A stretch of DNA of 64,000 nt from Pedobacter sp. PACM 27299 (GTDB lineage Bacteria > Bacteroidota > Bacteroidia > Sphingobacteriales > Sphingobacteriaceae). Under the pieces are notes generated by a model. That model saw only the letters and a list, made by a program, of their open reading frames with translations. It did no database searches and was not told the origin of the DNA. The translations under genes and the position numbers were made by a program. The stretch covers positions 5,704,001 through 5,768,000 of the forward strand of contig NZ_CP012996.1 of assembly GCF_001412655.1 (NCBI RefSeq), written 5' to 3'. How positions within the stretch are numbered: the first letter of the stretch is position 1; each line of letters starts with the position of its first letter. Positions 17,580-26,519 of this stretch are shown here, in pieces.

Positions 17580-18863
17580 TTAAGGGAATTTAACCCCTCT
17601 GTATCTCGTCACATCTACAATTGGAATAGAAGAGCCATATTTCGAATTAATGGATCGGATAAATTCATTGGCTACTAAGGCGTAACCCATTGGAGTGAGG
17701 TGAATTCCATCCAGAGAGAATAGATTTCCTGTAATGTAAGCCGCACTAATTGGTACGCCATTTACCACTTTACCAGCACCATATTCTCTTAACAATGCAT
17801 AAGCATCCACAATTGCTAAGCCTTTGTTTGCAGCTACAGTTTTAATTGTATTATTATAAGAAGCCACATAATCTGAAACTATCCCAGCTTCATCTTCATC
17901 CAATACCCACTGACTTTCCACTGGATTGGAAGGAAATAAACCATAAGGAACGGCACCGGTACCAATAAGATTTGCTGATGCCAATGGCAATACAAAAAAG
18001 TCTTTTACGGTAGCTGCTCTGGTCGCATTCTTGCCTGTTTTGATATAAATCGTATTTATGGTTGGTGCAGTCACATGTACGGCAGCCAATAGAGAATTCA
18101 AAGTAACCGTATTAAAGAATGGTGTTTTCAAAATATCCGGTATGGTGGCTACCACGCCTTTGGCATTATTCGCCGTCATCTTATTTGCCGCATCCGCATA
18201 CAGACTGGCAAATACATTTTTATCTGTAGGCTGATCTGCAGGATTTGCCCCTCCGGAAGTCGCATAACCCAGGATATCGTTGTTACCCAGCCACATGCTA
18301 AAGAAGGTAAATGGTTTTGAAGTCACAAAATTCAGGTAGGTAGTAGTCGTGTTGTTAGGGAAATCCGTTGGCAGCATCCTTTCGTAGAAATTGTTCAGGT
18401 TACCATACTGAGGAATATTGATATGCACCAGTTTAATTCCAGGAACACCGTAATTGTTGATTTCTCCAACATACTTAGTCAGCAACACCGTAGGTGTAGT
18501 AGTACGTACCGCAGTATTTGTATTCTGATCACCAATAATTGGGAGACCTGCTGGGGTAAAACCTTTCAAGATTTTATATCCAGAACCATCTGCTTGAGAT
18601 TCATTAAAAAAAGGGGTATAAAAAGCACCGCCACCAACTGTTTTCATCTGAGTAGCTATCATTTCAGGAAAAGAGTTTTTCTGTCCTTCCAGGTATAGTC
18701 CATTATCGGCATAACCGGAAGTCAGGGAATTACCAACAGCGATATATCTGGAAAAATCAGCGCTTCCTTTAGATGGAGTAATCGTGCTTAGTTCGGGTTT
18801 GCAGGAGGCCATTCCAAGAATAGCGACCGCAATTATACTTCTAAAAATATATTTTGAGTTCAT
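17580..18863 (-). CDS. SGNH/GDSL-family hydrolase lipoprotein
   Basis: A 427-aa lipoprotein with the lipobox ending in GMASC (Cys21). ATG 18863 is chosen because the longer frame to 18893 overlaps the upstream gene and puts charged residues before the signal. SGNH blocks are visible: Ser46 in AVGNSLTSGYADNG, the Asn block in WLGNNDILG and the catalytic Asp385-x-x-His388 in SLDGIHLTPMGYA. The family hydrolyses esters or lipids. The upstream FadL-type porin starts just before it on the same strand, so the pair plausibly releases and imports a hydrophobic acyl substrate, but that is inference from neighbourhood. Confidence 0.9.
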   Translation of the reverse strand: MNSKYIFRSIIAVAILGMASCKPELSTITPSKGSADFSRYIAVGNSLTSGYADNGLYLEGQKNSFPEMIATQMKTVGGGAFYTPFFNESQADGSGYKILKGFTPAGLPIIGDQNTNTAVRTTTPTVLLTKYVGEINNYGVPGIKLVHINIPQYGNLNNFYERMLPTDFPNNTTTTYLNFVTSKPFTFFSMWLGNNDILGYATSGGANPADQPTDKNVFASLYADAANKMTANNAKGVVATIPDILKTPFFNTVTLNSLLAAVHVTAPTINTIYIKTGKNATRAATVKDFFVLPLASANLIGTGAVPYGLFPSNPVESQWVLDEDEAGIVSDYVASYNNTIKTVAANKGLAIVDAYALLREYGAGKVVNGVPISAAYITGNLFSLDGIHLTPMGYALVANEFIRSINSKYGSSIPIVDVTRYRGVKFP

Positions 18864-18886
18864 TGTGATTTGTCTGAAGAGGTGGA

Positions 18887-20095
18887 TTACCATTTATAAG
18901 AGAAAGAGATACCAGGGATATAGGCCAATGTTTTAAACTCACCGCTCAACTGGGTTTCAATATTTGTTTCATTTCTTTTCTCTACGTTTTCATATAAGAA
19001 AGAAAAATCGATATTGAATCGCTCCGTTGCCTTAAATCCGATACCTGCACTCAGCAAAAGACGGTTCGCATCCGGCACTTCCGGCGTCACATAACCTTTT
19101 CCTACTGGGGTAAAAGCATAGCCGATACCAGCGCGTAAAGCCAATCTATTGGTGGTTTGATTTTGAATACCAAAACGCAATGCCGCAGCATCATGGTAAT
19201 TTCTTGGAGAAGGAGGCGACACAAAATTATTATTATAATCAAAAGCCAGCTCTTTATATTTACTCCAATGTACCCAGTTCACATCCAGGGCAAGTGTTGT
19301 CTTATCCGAAGGCTGGAAACCTAATCCCAGCGTAGTAGTAGCAGGTAAAGGAAGCTCTGCACCGAATTTAGTAGGTACACGGTCTCTGATTGCATCAGGT
19401 ACATCAAAAATAGCATCTCCATCTTTAACGGTTGCAGTAACCTGCGAACGGTGGGTTACCCCGATAGACACTCCAGATACCGTTTCCACATAAATACCTG
19501 CATTCCATCCAAAATCTTTAGCATCTCCTTTTAGTTTTGCAGAAGCTTGTCGGCCATCGTTCAAGGTATAAGGCAATGCCTTTCTCAGGTCTACTTTTCC
19601 TAATGAGTAAACCAGACCACCACCAATACCGATGTGATCAGTAATTTTTAAACTTAAAGTTGGCTGGATATAGATGGCTTGCAAATCCAGTGAAGTCACT
19701 GAATATCTTCCCGTCCAATCTTCCTTCCAGTGCATGGCACCACCAAAAGGCGTGTAAATTCCCAGACCAAAGCGAAGCCTGTTTTCAGGAGATCCGAATA
19801 CGGCATAACCCATAATCGGAGTTGCAATCTTATCCTTATTGTATTCTGTGACATTGGAACCGTTCTCACGGAAAGCTGTTTTCAGGTACAATGGAGAGAT
19901 TCCAGCCTGTACACCATTCTTTTTCAGAAAGGATACGGCACCTGGGTTGAAAAACACTGCGGCTTCATCTAGGGCTAGCCCTGTCCCCGCCCCGCCCATA
20001 GCAGTTTGTTTTTGTCCTTGCAGGTTGACCTGAAAAGACTGGGAATAGCCCAGAACGGGCAGGGCCAGCAAGCAACTAAGTAAAATCTTTTTCAT
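18887..20095 (-). CDS. OmpP1/FadL/TodX-family outer-membrane hydrophobic-compound transporter
   Basis: A 402-aa beta-barrel protein with a signal peptide (residues 1-18, GYS-Q). The FadL N-terminal hatch shows GQKQTAMGGAGTGLALD and EAAVFFNPGAVSFL, which is diagnostic of the family. Further on are GFGIYTPFG-like GLGIYTPFGGAMHWKED and terminal alternating hydrophobic strands ending in aromatic FSYKW, as needed for BamA insertion. The family imports long-chain fatty acids or aromatic hydrocarbons. It is the first gene of a two-gene unit with the SGNH lipoprotein. An 18-bp palindrome, TTTAGTTAATTAACTAAA, lies 92 bp upstream and could be an operator. Confidence 0.92.
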   Translation of the reverse strand: MKKILLSCLLALPVLGYSQSFQVNLQGQKQTAMGGAGTGLALDEAAVFFNPGAVSFLKKNGVQAGISPLYLKTAFRENGSNVTEYNKDKIATPIMGYAVFGSPENRLRFGLGIYTPFGGAMHWKEDWTGRYSVTSLDLQAIYIQPTLSLKITDHIGIGGGLVYSLGKVDLRKALPYTLNDGRQASAKLKGDAKDFGWNAGIYVETVSGVSIGVTHRSQVTATVKDGDAIFDVPDAIRDRVPTKFGAELPLPATTTLGLGFQPSDKTTLALDVNWVHWSKYKELAFDYNNNFVSPPSPRNYHDAAALRFGIQNQTTNRLALRAGIGYAFTPVGKGYVTPEVPDANRLLLSAGIGFKATERFNIDFSFLYENVEKRNETNIETQLSGEFKTLAYIPGISFSYKW

Positions 20096-20403
20096 ATATG
20101 GTTAGAATTAAATTGATACTTATTAAACAACAAATAGTTAAATAGAGTTTTAGTAAATTAGCTATGCTTGCATAATAATTAACGAGTTTAGTTAATTAAC
20201 TAAAATAATCCAAATCTTATTTTACAACTATCAGGAATAACCGTGTGCAGTCTGGGTAGAAACGAGTATCATCTAAAAGTAAAAAGCCAGAAAGATGAAT
20301 ACAGATTATAGTAACATACGTACATTTGCTAACAGTGTTATTTATTTGGTTGCTATATAACTAACACCCAAGAAAAAGAACATTTACGTAAAAAAGATAT
20401 ATT
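20096..20403. other. Divergent intergenic region with an 18-bp palindrome
   Basis: A 308-bp AT-rich spacer between the FadL-type gene (minus) and the nitroreductase (plus). It holds the palindrome at 20187-20204 and a TACATTTG -7-like box at 20321-20328 on the plus strand, without a clear -33 partner. No convincing small gene is seen. Confidence 0.6.
20187..20204. promoter_or_regulatory. Perfect 18-bp palindrome, candidate operator
   Basis: TTTAGTTAATTAACTAAA is a perfect palindrome without spacer, the size and symmetry expected of a TetR- or MarR-type operator. It lies 92 bp upstream of the FadL-type gene. The cognate regulator is not in the neighbourhood. Confidence 0.45.
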
Positions 20404-21036
20404 ATGAGCTTAATTGAAGCATTAAACTGGCGTTATGCCACTAAGAAAATGAATGGTGAAAAGGTTTCGCAAGACAAAGTTGATCAGATTGTTGCAGCTG
20501 CGCATCTTGCACCTACTTCTTCTGGTTTACAGCCATTCAAAGTAATTGTAGTGACTAACCAGGAATTAAAAGAAAAAATCAAAGCGATCGCTTTTGGTCA
20601 GGAACAGATTACAGATTCTTCACACCTGTTGATTTTTGCAGCATGGGATAACTATACAGAAGAGAACATCAGACACATATTTACTCAAGGCAATATAGAG
20701 CGTGGTTTACCAGAAGATGCCAATGCAGATTACCTGAACAGATTGATTGGTTTGTATACCGCAAAAACACCGGAGGAGAATTTCCACCATGCTGCAAAAC
20801 AAGCTTACATTGGCTTTGGTGTAGCTTTGGCTGAAGCCGCTTTATTGAAAGTTGATGCAACTCCAATGGAAGGCTTTGATCCTGCTCAATTAGATGAATT
20901 GTTAGGATTAAAAGAAAGAGGATTGCGCAGCACAACTTTGTTACCTCTAGGATATAGATCAGAAACTGGCGACTGGTTAGTGAACCTAAAAAAGGTACGT
21001 ACTCCAATGTCTGATTTCCTGATTGAATTCAAATAA
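20404..21036 (+). CDS. NAD(P)H-dependent nitroreductase family oxidoreductase
   Basis: A 210-aa FMN-dependent oxidoreductase of the NfsB/YfkO type. Typical features are LNWRYATKKMNGEKVSQDKV at the N-terminus, the FMN-contact motif HLAPTSSGLQPFKVIVV, KQAYIGFGVALAEAALLKVD (dimer helix) and PMEGFDPAQLDELLGL followed by LPLGYRSETGDWL. The family reduces quinones, nitroaromatics or flavin substrates with NAD(P)H. It is cytoplasmic with no signal. It is monocistronic and closed by the hairpin at 21080-21120. Its position next to a DnaA-box cluster may be coincidental. Confidence 0.93.
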   Translation: MSLIEALNWRYATKKMNGEKVSQDKVDQIVAAAHLAPTSSGLQPFKVIVVTNQELKEKIKAIAFGQEQITDSSHLLIFAAWDNYTEENIRHIFTQGNIERGLPEDANADYLNRLIGLYTAKTPEENFHHAAKQAYIGFGVALAEAALLKVDATPMEGFDPAQLDELLGLKERGLRSTTLLPLGYRSETGDWLVNLKKVRTPMSDFLIEFK

Positions 21037-21079
21037 GGAAGGTTATTAACAGTTAAAAGCTGTTAAATCGATCTAAGAG

Positions 21080-21120
21080 ACGCCTCTGTATGCTTTAATA
21101 GCAGACGGAGGCGTTTTTTT
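21080..21120 (+). terminator. Rho-independent terminator of the nitroreductase gene
   Basis: Stem ACGCCTCtGTaTGC / GCAgACgGAGGCGT around a TTTAATA loop, followed by a T7 run. Confidence 0.88.
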
Positions 21121-21559
21121 ATGCCTAAAACGGTGACTCACCACATCAGATCTTATCCACAATCAAATGTGAACAACCTAATGTGAGTAACTTATTAATC
21201 ACCACAAATACAACAACTTAAACACTTACACAACTCACATTCTCATCCACAATCTATGGTAAGAACAAAAATTAAATGTGCATATCCTTTATGCATCCAC
21301 CACATTTTTGAGTTTTTCCACATCAATGACCCATAAACACCCAGGTTATCCACACAATTATGTGGACAACCTCACAACAACTTGTTAATTTAGCTTTAAC
21401 CAGCATGTTAATCAAAAAAACAATCCACATTTACAAAAAAGCATCTCCCCTTCCTTTCGTCTTTTTTAAATGTAAAAATATGTTAAACATCACTCAGCAT
21501 AAGGCTATTCCCTCCATAAATGAATATATTAGCCATATTAACCGTTTTTAACTATTTTG
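21115..21559. other. Gene-free region with a DnaA-box cluster (oriC candidate)
   Basis: In a 445-bp non-coding gap, two perfect DnaA boxes TTATCCACA lie at 21153-21161 and 21346-21354. One-mismatch boxes occur at 21168-21176 (TGTGAACAA), 21182-21190 (TGTGAGTAA), 21243-21251 (TCATCCACA), 21277-21285 (TGTGCATAT), 21314-21322 (TTTTCCACA) and 21361-21369 (TGTGGACAA). They are in both orientations, and the stretch to 21559 on the right is AT-rich and could unwind. Such density in one intergenic region is the usual mark of a bacterial replication origin or a DnaA-titration site. dnaA itself is not in the window. The short open frame at 21360-21551 lies inside this region and does not look coding. 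Confidence 0.6.
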
Positions 21560-24277
21560 ATGAAACTGATAAACTTCGTTATTGCCTTTCTTTTGCTATC
21601 CACCACTTTGCACTTTTCTGCAAATGCACAACAGGACAGTGTTGTTTTAAACAACATCATTAGCAAAACCAAAAAACTTTCCGACGAGCAGCCTATAGAG
21701 AAAGTGTACCTACATTTCGACAAGCCCTATTATAGTGTTGCGGATACAATCTGGTTTAAAGCTTATCTGACTATGGAACAAAATATTCCATCGCAGCTCA
21801 GTAAAATTGTCTACGTGGATGTGATCAATGAAAGAGATTCATTGGTAGAAACTTTAAAACTGCCAACCACAAACAGTGTGGCTGCTGGAAACATTCCATT
21901 AACCCCTGGAAATTATAAACAAGGCAACTATTTCATCAGGGCCTATACGGTATGGATGCTGAATTTTAGCGATCAGTATTTTTTCAAAAAAACCATTCCA
22001 ATTGGTGAAGCGATAGAAAAACAACTGATCACCCACTTCAATTATACCAGCACCCAAACTGATAAAAGCCAAAGCATCAACGCGATTATTCAGTTTAAGA
22101 ATGCGGATAAAGTAGTACAGGCTAATAAAGTAGTGAACTGGAGAGTCATTTCCAATTACGAGACGGTAAGTAAAGGAAAAGGGACGACAGATCAGAATGG
22201 GATTTTGAAAATTAAAATAGAACCCCGTAAAAATGAAATCATCACCAATGGGGAGCTGATCACGGATCTCAGCCTGACAGAAAAAGAAATCCTGACTTCC
22301 TCTTTCCCTTTAAGACCTGTTAAATCAGACAATGACCTCCAATTTTTCCCGGAAGGTGGAGAATTGGTCAATGGACTGGCCGTAAGAATGAGTTTCAAAT
22401 CCCTGAATGCAAAGGGACTTGCTGCGCCATTAACCGGAAACATTACTGATAATGCAGGAAATAACCTGGCTTCATTTAGCTCTAATGCTTTAGGAATGGG
22501 CTCTTTCTACCTGAACTCAGAAGCGGGAAAAACCTACAAAGCGAATGTGACTTTTAAAGACGGCAGCACTAAATCTTTTGATCTCCCAAAGGCAAATCCA
22601 GCAGGAATCATTACCCAGATCACCAATACTGACCCGGTTAATTTTAACCTAAAGATCCTTGCGAATGATCCATATTTTGAGCAAAACAAAGGAAAAACCT
22701 TTTTTATTATAGGCACGCAAGGTGGAATTATCTATTATGCCGCAAAAACACGTCTGGCTACACAAGTGAACTCTGCAAAGATTCCTAAAGAAAAATTCCC
22801 AGCAGGAATCGTACAGGTGACTTTGATTGCTGAAAATGGAGAGCCCTTAAATGAGCGTCTGGCTTTCAATTATCCTACACAGGAAAACCTGAGCCTTAAA
22901 ACAGATTTACCAACCTATAAACCAAGGCAAAAAGTAAAACTAAGTGTCATCCCTAAAAATGCAACGCAACCTTTAGAAGGCACTTACTCTGTATCCGTAA
23001 CCGACGAAACGAAAGTTCCTGTAGATGAAGATTCAGAAACTACGATATTAAGCTCCCTTTTATTGACCTCAGATCTACAGGGCTATGTGGAAAAACCGAA
23101 TTACTATTTCACTAAACCGGATGAGAAAAAGCTGGCAGATTTAGACCTGCTCCTGTTAACTCAGGGCTTCCGCAGATTTGCCATGAAAGACCTCCTAACA
23201 GGTAAACCTGCATCAATCACTTTATTACCAGAGCAAGATATGCGCATTACCGGTACACTGAGAGATCGTACAGGGATGCCAGTAAGAAAGGGTGCGCTGC
23301 GTTTAACTGTTCCTGGAACCAGTATTTCTGCAGAAGCGATCACCAGCCCTTCGGGTATTTTTGCTTTTGGAAACCTGGTTATTCCAGACTCGTCAGAAGT
23401 GCTGATCAATGCAAAATATAGCACCAATGGTTCTAATCTGATGATTTTACTGGATGGTTCTCCATTACCTGATGTTGGAAAAAACATCAGCCATATTGGA
23501 TCGGCAGACAATATCGATAGTACCTTATCTGCTTACCTGAACAATAGCAAGAAACAATACAACTTCTTACGTACCTTAAAAGAGGTAAAAATTGAAGGTG
23601 CTAAAGTGAAAAGACCGAGTCATGCAGACCATCCAAGTCTTTCTGGGTTAAGTTCTATTAATGCAACAGTGATTGATGGAGACCGATTAAAGGACTGCAA
23701 TTCTCTGGCCTTATGTTTACAGACAATGGCCATGGGTTTAACGTACTTTGAAAACAATTTCTACGTGACCCGTGATTATCAATCCGGCAGCAGGGTTCCA
23801 GTACAAATATTTATCAATGGAATGGCCCTGGATTATATGGCATTATTAGGGGTAAATCCGAAAGAAGTAGAATCCGTAGAGGTCTTCACTAAAGATGATC
23901 TGGGTACGATCAACAGGATGTACAACACAAATGGTGTACTTGTAGTAAACACAAAAAAAGTAGTGAAAAGCACGATGAGCCTTGCTGATTTAAAGAAAAT
24001 CCTTCCTAAGGAAAATATGCTTAAATTTAATCCGAAAGGATTTAGCAAACAGCGCGAATTTTATATGCCTAAATATATCAATCCTGCAAATACCTATAAC
24101 TTCAACGACCTGAGAACCACTATTTATTGGAACCCTAAAGTGAATTTTAATGGTTCTACCCCATTGGTATTAGACTACTGGAATGCCGATGGCAGAGGAA
24201 CATATAAAGCAGTAATTGAAGGGGTAGACAAATTCGGTAATTTAAGCCGCTTTGTCTACCGCTACTCCGTAAAATAA
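21560..24277 (+). CDS. Large exported MG2/macroglobulin-like protein with C-terminal TonB-plug-like domain
   Basis: A 905-aa protein starting at ATG 21560 (the TTG 3 nt earlier is an artefact). It has a signal peptide (about 1-24, ANA-Q) and then the hallmark KVYLHFDKPYYSVADTIWFK of the MG2 domain. Mid-protein beta-rich repeats include FPEGGELVNGLAVRMSFK and DLPTYKPRQKVKLSVIP. A carboxypeptidase-like repeat lies around 575-640. Residues about 720-800 form a plug-like domain (VQIFINGMALDYM, KEVESVEVFTKDD, NGVLVVNTKK) without any beta-barrel. Bacteroidota have many such proteins of unknown role, thought to be surface or periplasmic. It is a single gene, convergent with the pspC gene 6 bp away. 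Confidence 0.85.
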   Translation: MKLINFVIAFLLLSTTLHFSANAQQDSVVLNNIISKTKKLSDEQPIEKVYLHFDKPYYSVADTIWFKAYLTMEQNIPSQLSKIVYVDVINERDSLVETLKLPTTNSVAAGNIPLTPGNYKQGNYFIRAYTVWMLNFSDQYFFKKTIPIGEAIEKQLITHFNYTSTQTDKSQSINAIIQFKNADKVVQANKVVNWRVISNYETVSKGKGTTDQNGILKIKIEPRKNEIITNGELITDLSLTEKEILTSSFPLRPVKSDNDLQFFPEGGELVNGLAVRMSFKSLNAKGLAAPLTGNITDNAGNNLASFSSNALGMGSFYLNSEAGKTYKANVTFKDGSTKSFDLPKANPAGIITQITNTDPVNFNLKILANDPYFEQNKGKTFFIIGTQGGIIYYAAKTRLATQVNSAKIPKEKFPAGIVQVTLIAENGEPLNERLAFNYPTQENLSLKTDLPTYKPRQKVKLSVIPKNATQPLEGTYSVSVTDETKVPVDEDSETTILSSLLLTSDLQGYVEKPNYYFTKPDEKKLADLDLLLLTQGFRRFAMKDLLTGKPASITLLPEQDMRITGTLRDRTGMPVRKGALRLTVPGTSISAEAITSPSGIFAFGNLVIPDSSEVLINAKYSTNGSNLMILLDGSPLPDVGKNISHIGSADNIDSTLSAYLNNSKKQYNFLRTLKEVKIEGAKVKRPSHADHPSLSGLSSINATVIDGDRLKDCNSLALCLQTMAMGLTYFENNFYVTRDYQSGSRVPVQIFINGMALDYMALLGVNPKEVESVEVFTKDDLGTINRMYNTNGVLVVNTKKVVKSTMSLADLKKILPKENMLKFNPKGFSKQREFYMPKYINPANTYNFNDLRTTIYWNPKVNFNGSTPLVLDYWNADGRGTYKAVIEGVDKFGNLSRFVYRYSVK

Positions 24278-24283
24278 TAAGAC

Positions 24284-25840
24284 TTATTCGTCTGAGTGAT
24301 CGTCTATACGTTCACTCAGACATTCTAATCCGTTCTCGGTCATCACCCATTCCGAAAACTCTTTGCTGTCATCCGCATAACAATCCCAGTAATTGTGCCC
24401 GGTTAAGTATTCTCTCAAATTGCGATTGATCTTTAAATGAGTACCCACTGGTATGTTTAAAACCAACTGCACTTCCTGAGCACGATAATTCGCTTTCTTT
24501 AGCAGTTGTAAACCAGAACTAAAATTCAATACCGAATCGCGCTGCTGAAAATCATAGTGTATGTTCTGCGCGTTTTTCAAAGCCATCTCAAATGTTTTCC
24601 CCATAGCACTGTAGTTTTCCGAAAGTGTCATTTTTCCGTTCTCACTTTTCTCCAGTCTAAGGTTCATATTTCTTGGCTGATCCATTGGCCCACGGCCATC
24701 TTTTAAGATTCTGCGACCCTTATATTTGATCGGATCAATCTTGTAGTTTAGGCTGTCCTCCTTCGTGAAGAACCTGGTTTTATCAACAGACAAAACCAGA
24801 GTTTGATGAGGCACCAATTCCTTTACCTGTGCAAATTCCGCGCTTTCCTTAAACTCAGCACTTACTTTAGCAATGTAAAATACGGATACGGCAACACCTG
24901 CCAGCCAAATCACTAATAAGCCAAAAGAAACTGTTTTATGGATGGGTTTGCCATTAAAAGCAACCCGGATAGAAAACAGTACCAGTGCCAGGATTGGAAT
25001 CAGAAAAACCACAAAAACAGCGAGGATCATTTTGCTGAAATAGGCTTCATTGATGATACTGAAAGGGAAATAAGAATAGACATCTGCATCCCATACTCCA
25101 AATACGCCCGCCAGACTGATGATCAGCATCAGCAATAAAAAGGAACCGAAGATGACGATGGCAGTAGCCACCAATTTAAGCGCAGCCTTTCCAGTGCCAT
25201 TGATAAAGTTCCCAAGAAACTCAAAGAACTCGGCAAGAAAACCACGGGATTGTTTTACCAAAGGATTCTGGTGGCTGTTCATAAAACCGCGCAAATTAGC
25301 TTCTTCCCCTCTCATGGCCATTTTATCAGACTTGCTTTCTGCTTTAGGAATTACGATCCACATGATCAGGTAAATTAGAATTCCTGAGCCACCCATGAAG
25401 ATGGAAAGCAATGCTGCCAAACGCACCCAGCGTGCTTCGATATTCAGGTAATGTCCCAATCCAACACATACACCAGCGATCATTGCCTGATCCGTATCAC
25501 GGAACAATTTCTTAATCCCATCATGAGGAGGCATAGCCTGCTGTGGATTACCCGACATTTCGTCCTGCTCTTCCGAATTTTCAAAGTCTTTCACAGAACC
25601 CATCTGGGCGATCACCGACTGTACATCCTGAATATCGATGACTTGCTTTTGCTGTTGCGTCAATAACTCTCCAAACATCTCTGCAATCCTGTTCTCTATG
25701 TCCGTTACAATTTCGAAATCATCTGCATTTTTTGCAAAATGGTGTTTCACTTCATTCAGGTAAACGGTGAGCGTCTCATAGGCATCTTCTTCCAGGTGGA
25801 TGATGGAGTTGCCAATATTTATATTTAAAGTCTTCTTCAT
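24284..25840 (-). CDS. PspC domain-containing envelope-stress membrane protein
   Basis: A 518-aa protein. Residues 1-90 are a soluble N-terminal domain (LNINIGNSIIHLEEDAYETL, IVTDIENRIAEMFGELL). The PspC domain at about 108-170 has KKLFRDTDQAMIAGVCVGLG and ILIYLIMWIVIPKAE. Three more membrane helices follow between about 215 and 330, then a C-terminal region of about 180 residues predicted to be mostly beta and outside the membrane. The PspC family maintains inner-membrane integrity under stress. Its start overlaps the stop of the padR gene (ATGA-type overlap), so the regulator and membrane protein form one operon. Confidence 0.92.
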   Translation of the reverse strand: MKKTLNINIGNSIIHLEEDAYETLTVYLNEVKHHFAKNADDFEIVTDIENRIAEMFGELLTQQQKQVIDIQDVQSVIAQMGSVKDFENSEEQDEMSGNPQQAMPPHDGIKKLFRDTDQAMIAGVCVGLGHYLNIEARWVRLAALLSIFMGGSGILIYLIMWIVIPKAESKSDKMAMRGEEANLRGFMNSHQNPLVKQSRGFLAEFFEFLGNFINGTGKAALKLVATAIVIFGSFLLLMLIISLAGVFGVWDADVYSYFPFSIINEAYFSKMILAVFVVFLIPILALVLFSIRVAFNGKPIHKTVSFGLLVIWLAGVAVSVFYIAKVSAEFKESAEFAQVKELVPHQTLVLSVDKTRFFTKEDSLNYKIDPIKYKGRRILKDGRGPMDQPRNMNLRLEKSENGKMTLSENYSAMGKTFEMALKNAQNIHYDFQQRDSVLNFSSGLQLLKKANYRAQEVQLVLNIPVGTHLKINRNLREYLTGHNYWDCYADDSKEFSEWVMTENGLECLSERIDDHSDE

Positions 25841-26205
25841 GATTTGGTTAGGTTTATTTGGATTTCGGATTCCATAGTTGTTCCTTTTTTAGAGGTGTTG
25901 ATGGCGTAAGCCAATTCCTGCCAGGTATGGTCCAGCTGACTAAGGATGGCTTTTCCTTCTTCGGTTAACACGTAGTATTTTCTGGGTGGCCCGGAAGTCG
26001 ATTCGACCCAGTTGTAACTCAACAAGCCGTTGTTCTTCAAACGTGTAAGCAAAGGGTACAAAGTACCTTCCACTACCAGCAATTTTGCCAACTTTAATTC
26101 TGCGATAATATCAGAAGCATAGATCTCTCCTCTGGATATGATCAGGAGCACACAGTATTCCAGTATGCCCTTTCGCATTTGTGTTTGTGTATTTTCTGCT
26201 ATCAT
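25837..26205 (-). CDS. PadR family transcriptional regulator
   Basis: A 122-aa winged-helix repressor. The PadR core is visible as RKGILEYCVLLIISRGEIYA, SDIIAELKLAKLLVVEGTLY, PLLTRLKNNGLLSYNWVES and PPRKYYVLTEEGKAIL. The short C-terminal helix for dimerisation is present. PadR proteins usually repress the operon they head. It overlaps the pspC gene by 4 nt, and a long perfect inverted repeat lies just upstream (26222-26260), which fits autoregulation. The inducing ligand is not evident. Confidence 0.94.
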   Translation of the reverse strand: MIAENTQTQMRKGILEYCVLLIISRGEIYASDIIAELKLAKLLVVEGTLYPLLTRLKNNGLLSYNWVESTSGPPRKYYVLTEEGKAILSQLDHTWQELAYAINTSKKGTTMESEIQINLTKS

Positions 26206-26519
26206 AATTCAAAGTTATGTGTTTTATATAGTAATATGCAATACATAGTACTATATAAAAATAACAACACCATATAAACAGCTGTAAATCAGCATGATTA
26301 TTTTTCACCGCAATAAAACAATGGATTTATATAAAAGTCTTAAAAAGAGTACAGCGCACATGAAAGAACCACACCAAATACCTGATAATGAGTGTAAAAA
26401 CGAACTAAATAAAGGTAAAAATCAATGAAAAGTACAAATTATGAACATTCCAACATTTATCCGCTAGTTTGGCTCGCAGTTTGCATTAAATCAAGCATAT
26501 CTAAGAAAAACATCTACCT
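26206..26519. other. Intergenic region between padR and the small membrane peptide gene
   Basis: A 314-bp AT-rich divergent spacer. It holds the padR inverted repeat on the left side. The right half has no clear TAnnTTTG promoter for the small peptide. A 33-codon frame at 26425-26526 overlaps the peptide start and has no supporting features. Confidence 0.55.
26222..26260. promoter_or_regulatory. Inverted repeat upstream of padR, candidate autoregulatory operator
   Basis: Perfect 12-bp arms TTTTATATAGTA (26222-26233) and TACTATATAAAA (26249-26260) separated by 15 bp, 17 bp upstream of the padR start. Position and symmetry suit a dimeric PadR repressor covering the promoter. Confidence 0.6.

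Noticed and set aside
21360..21551. 63-codon open frame within the DnaA-box region
   Set aside because: It starts inside a DnaA box, has no ribosome or promoter evidence and its composition is not coding-like.
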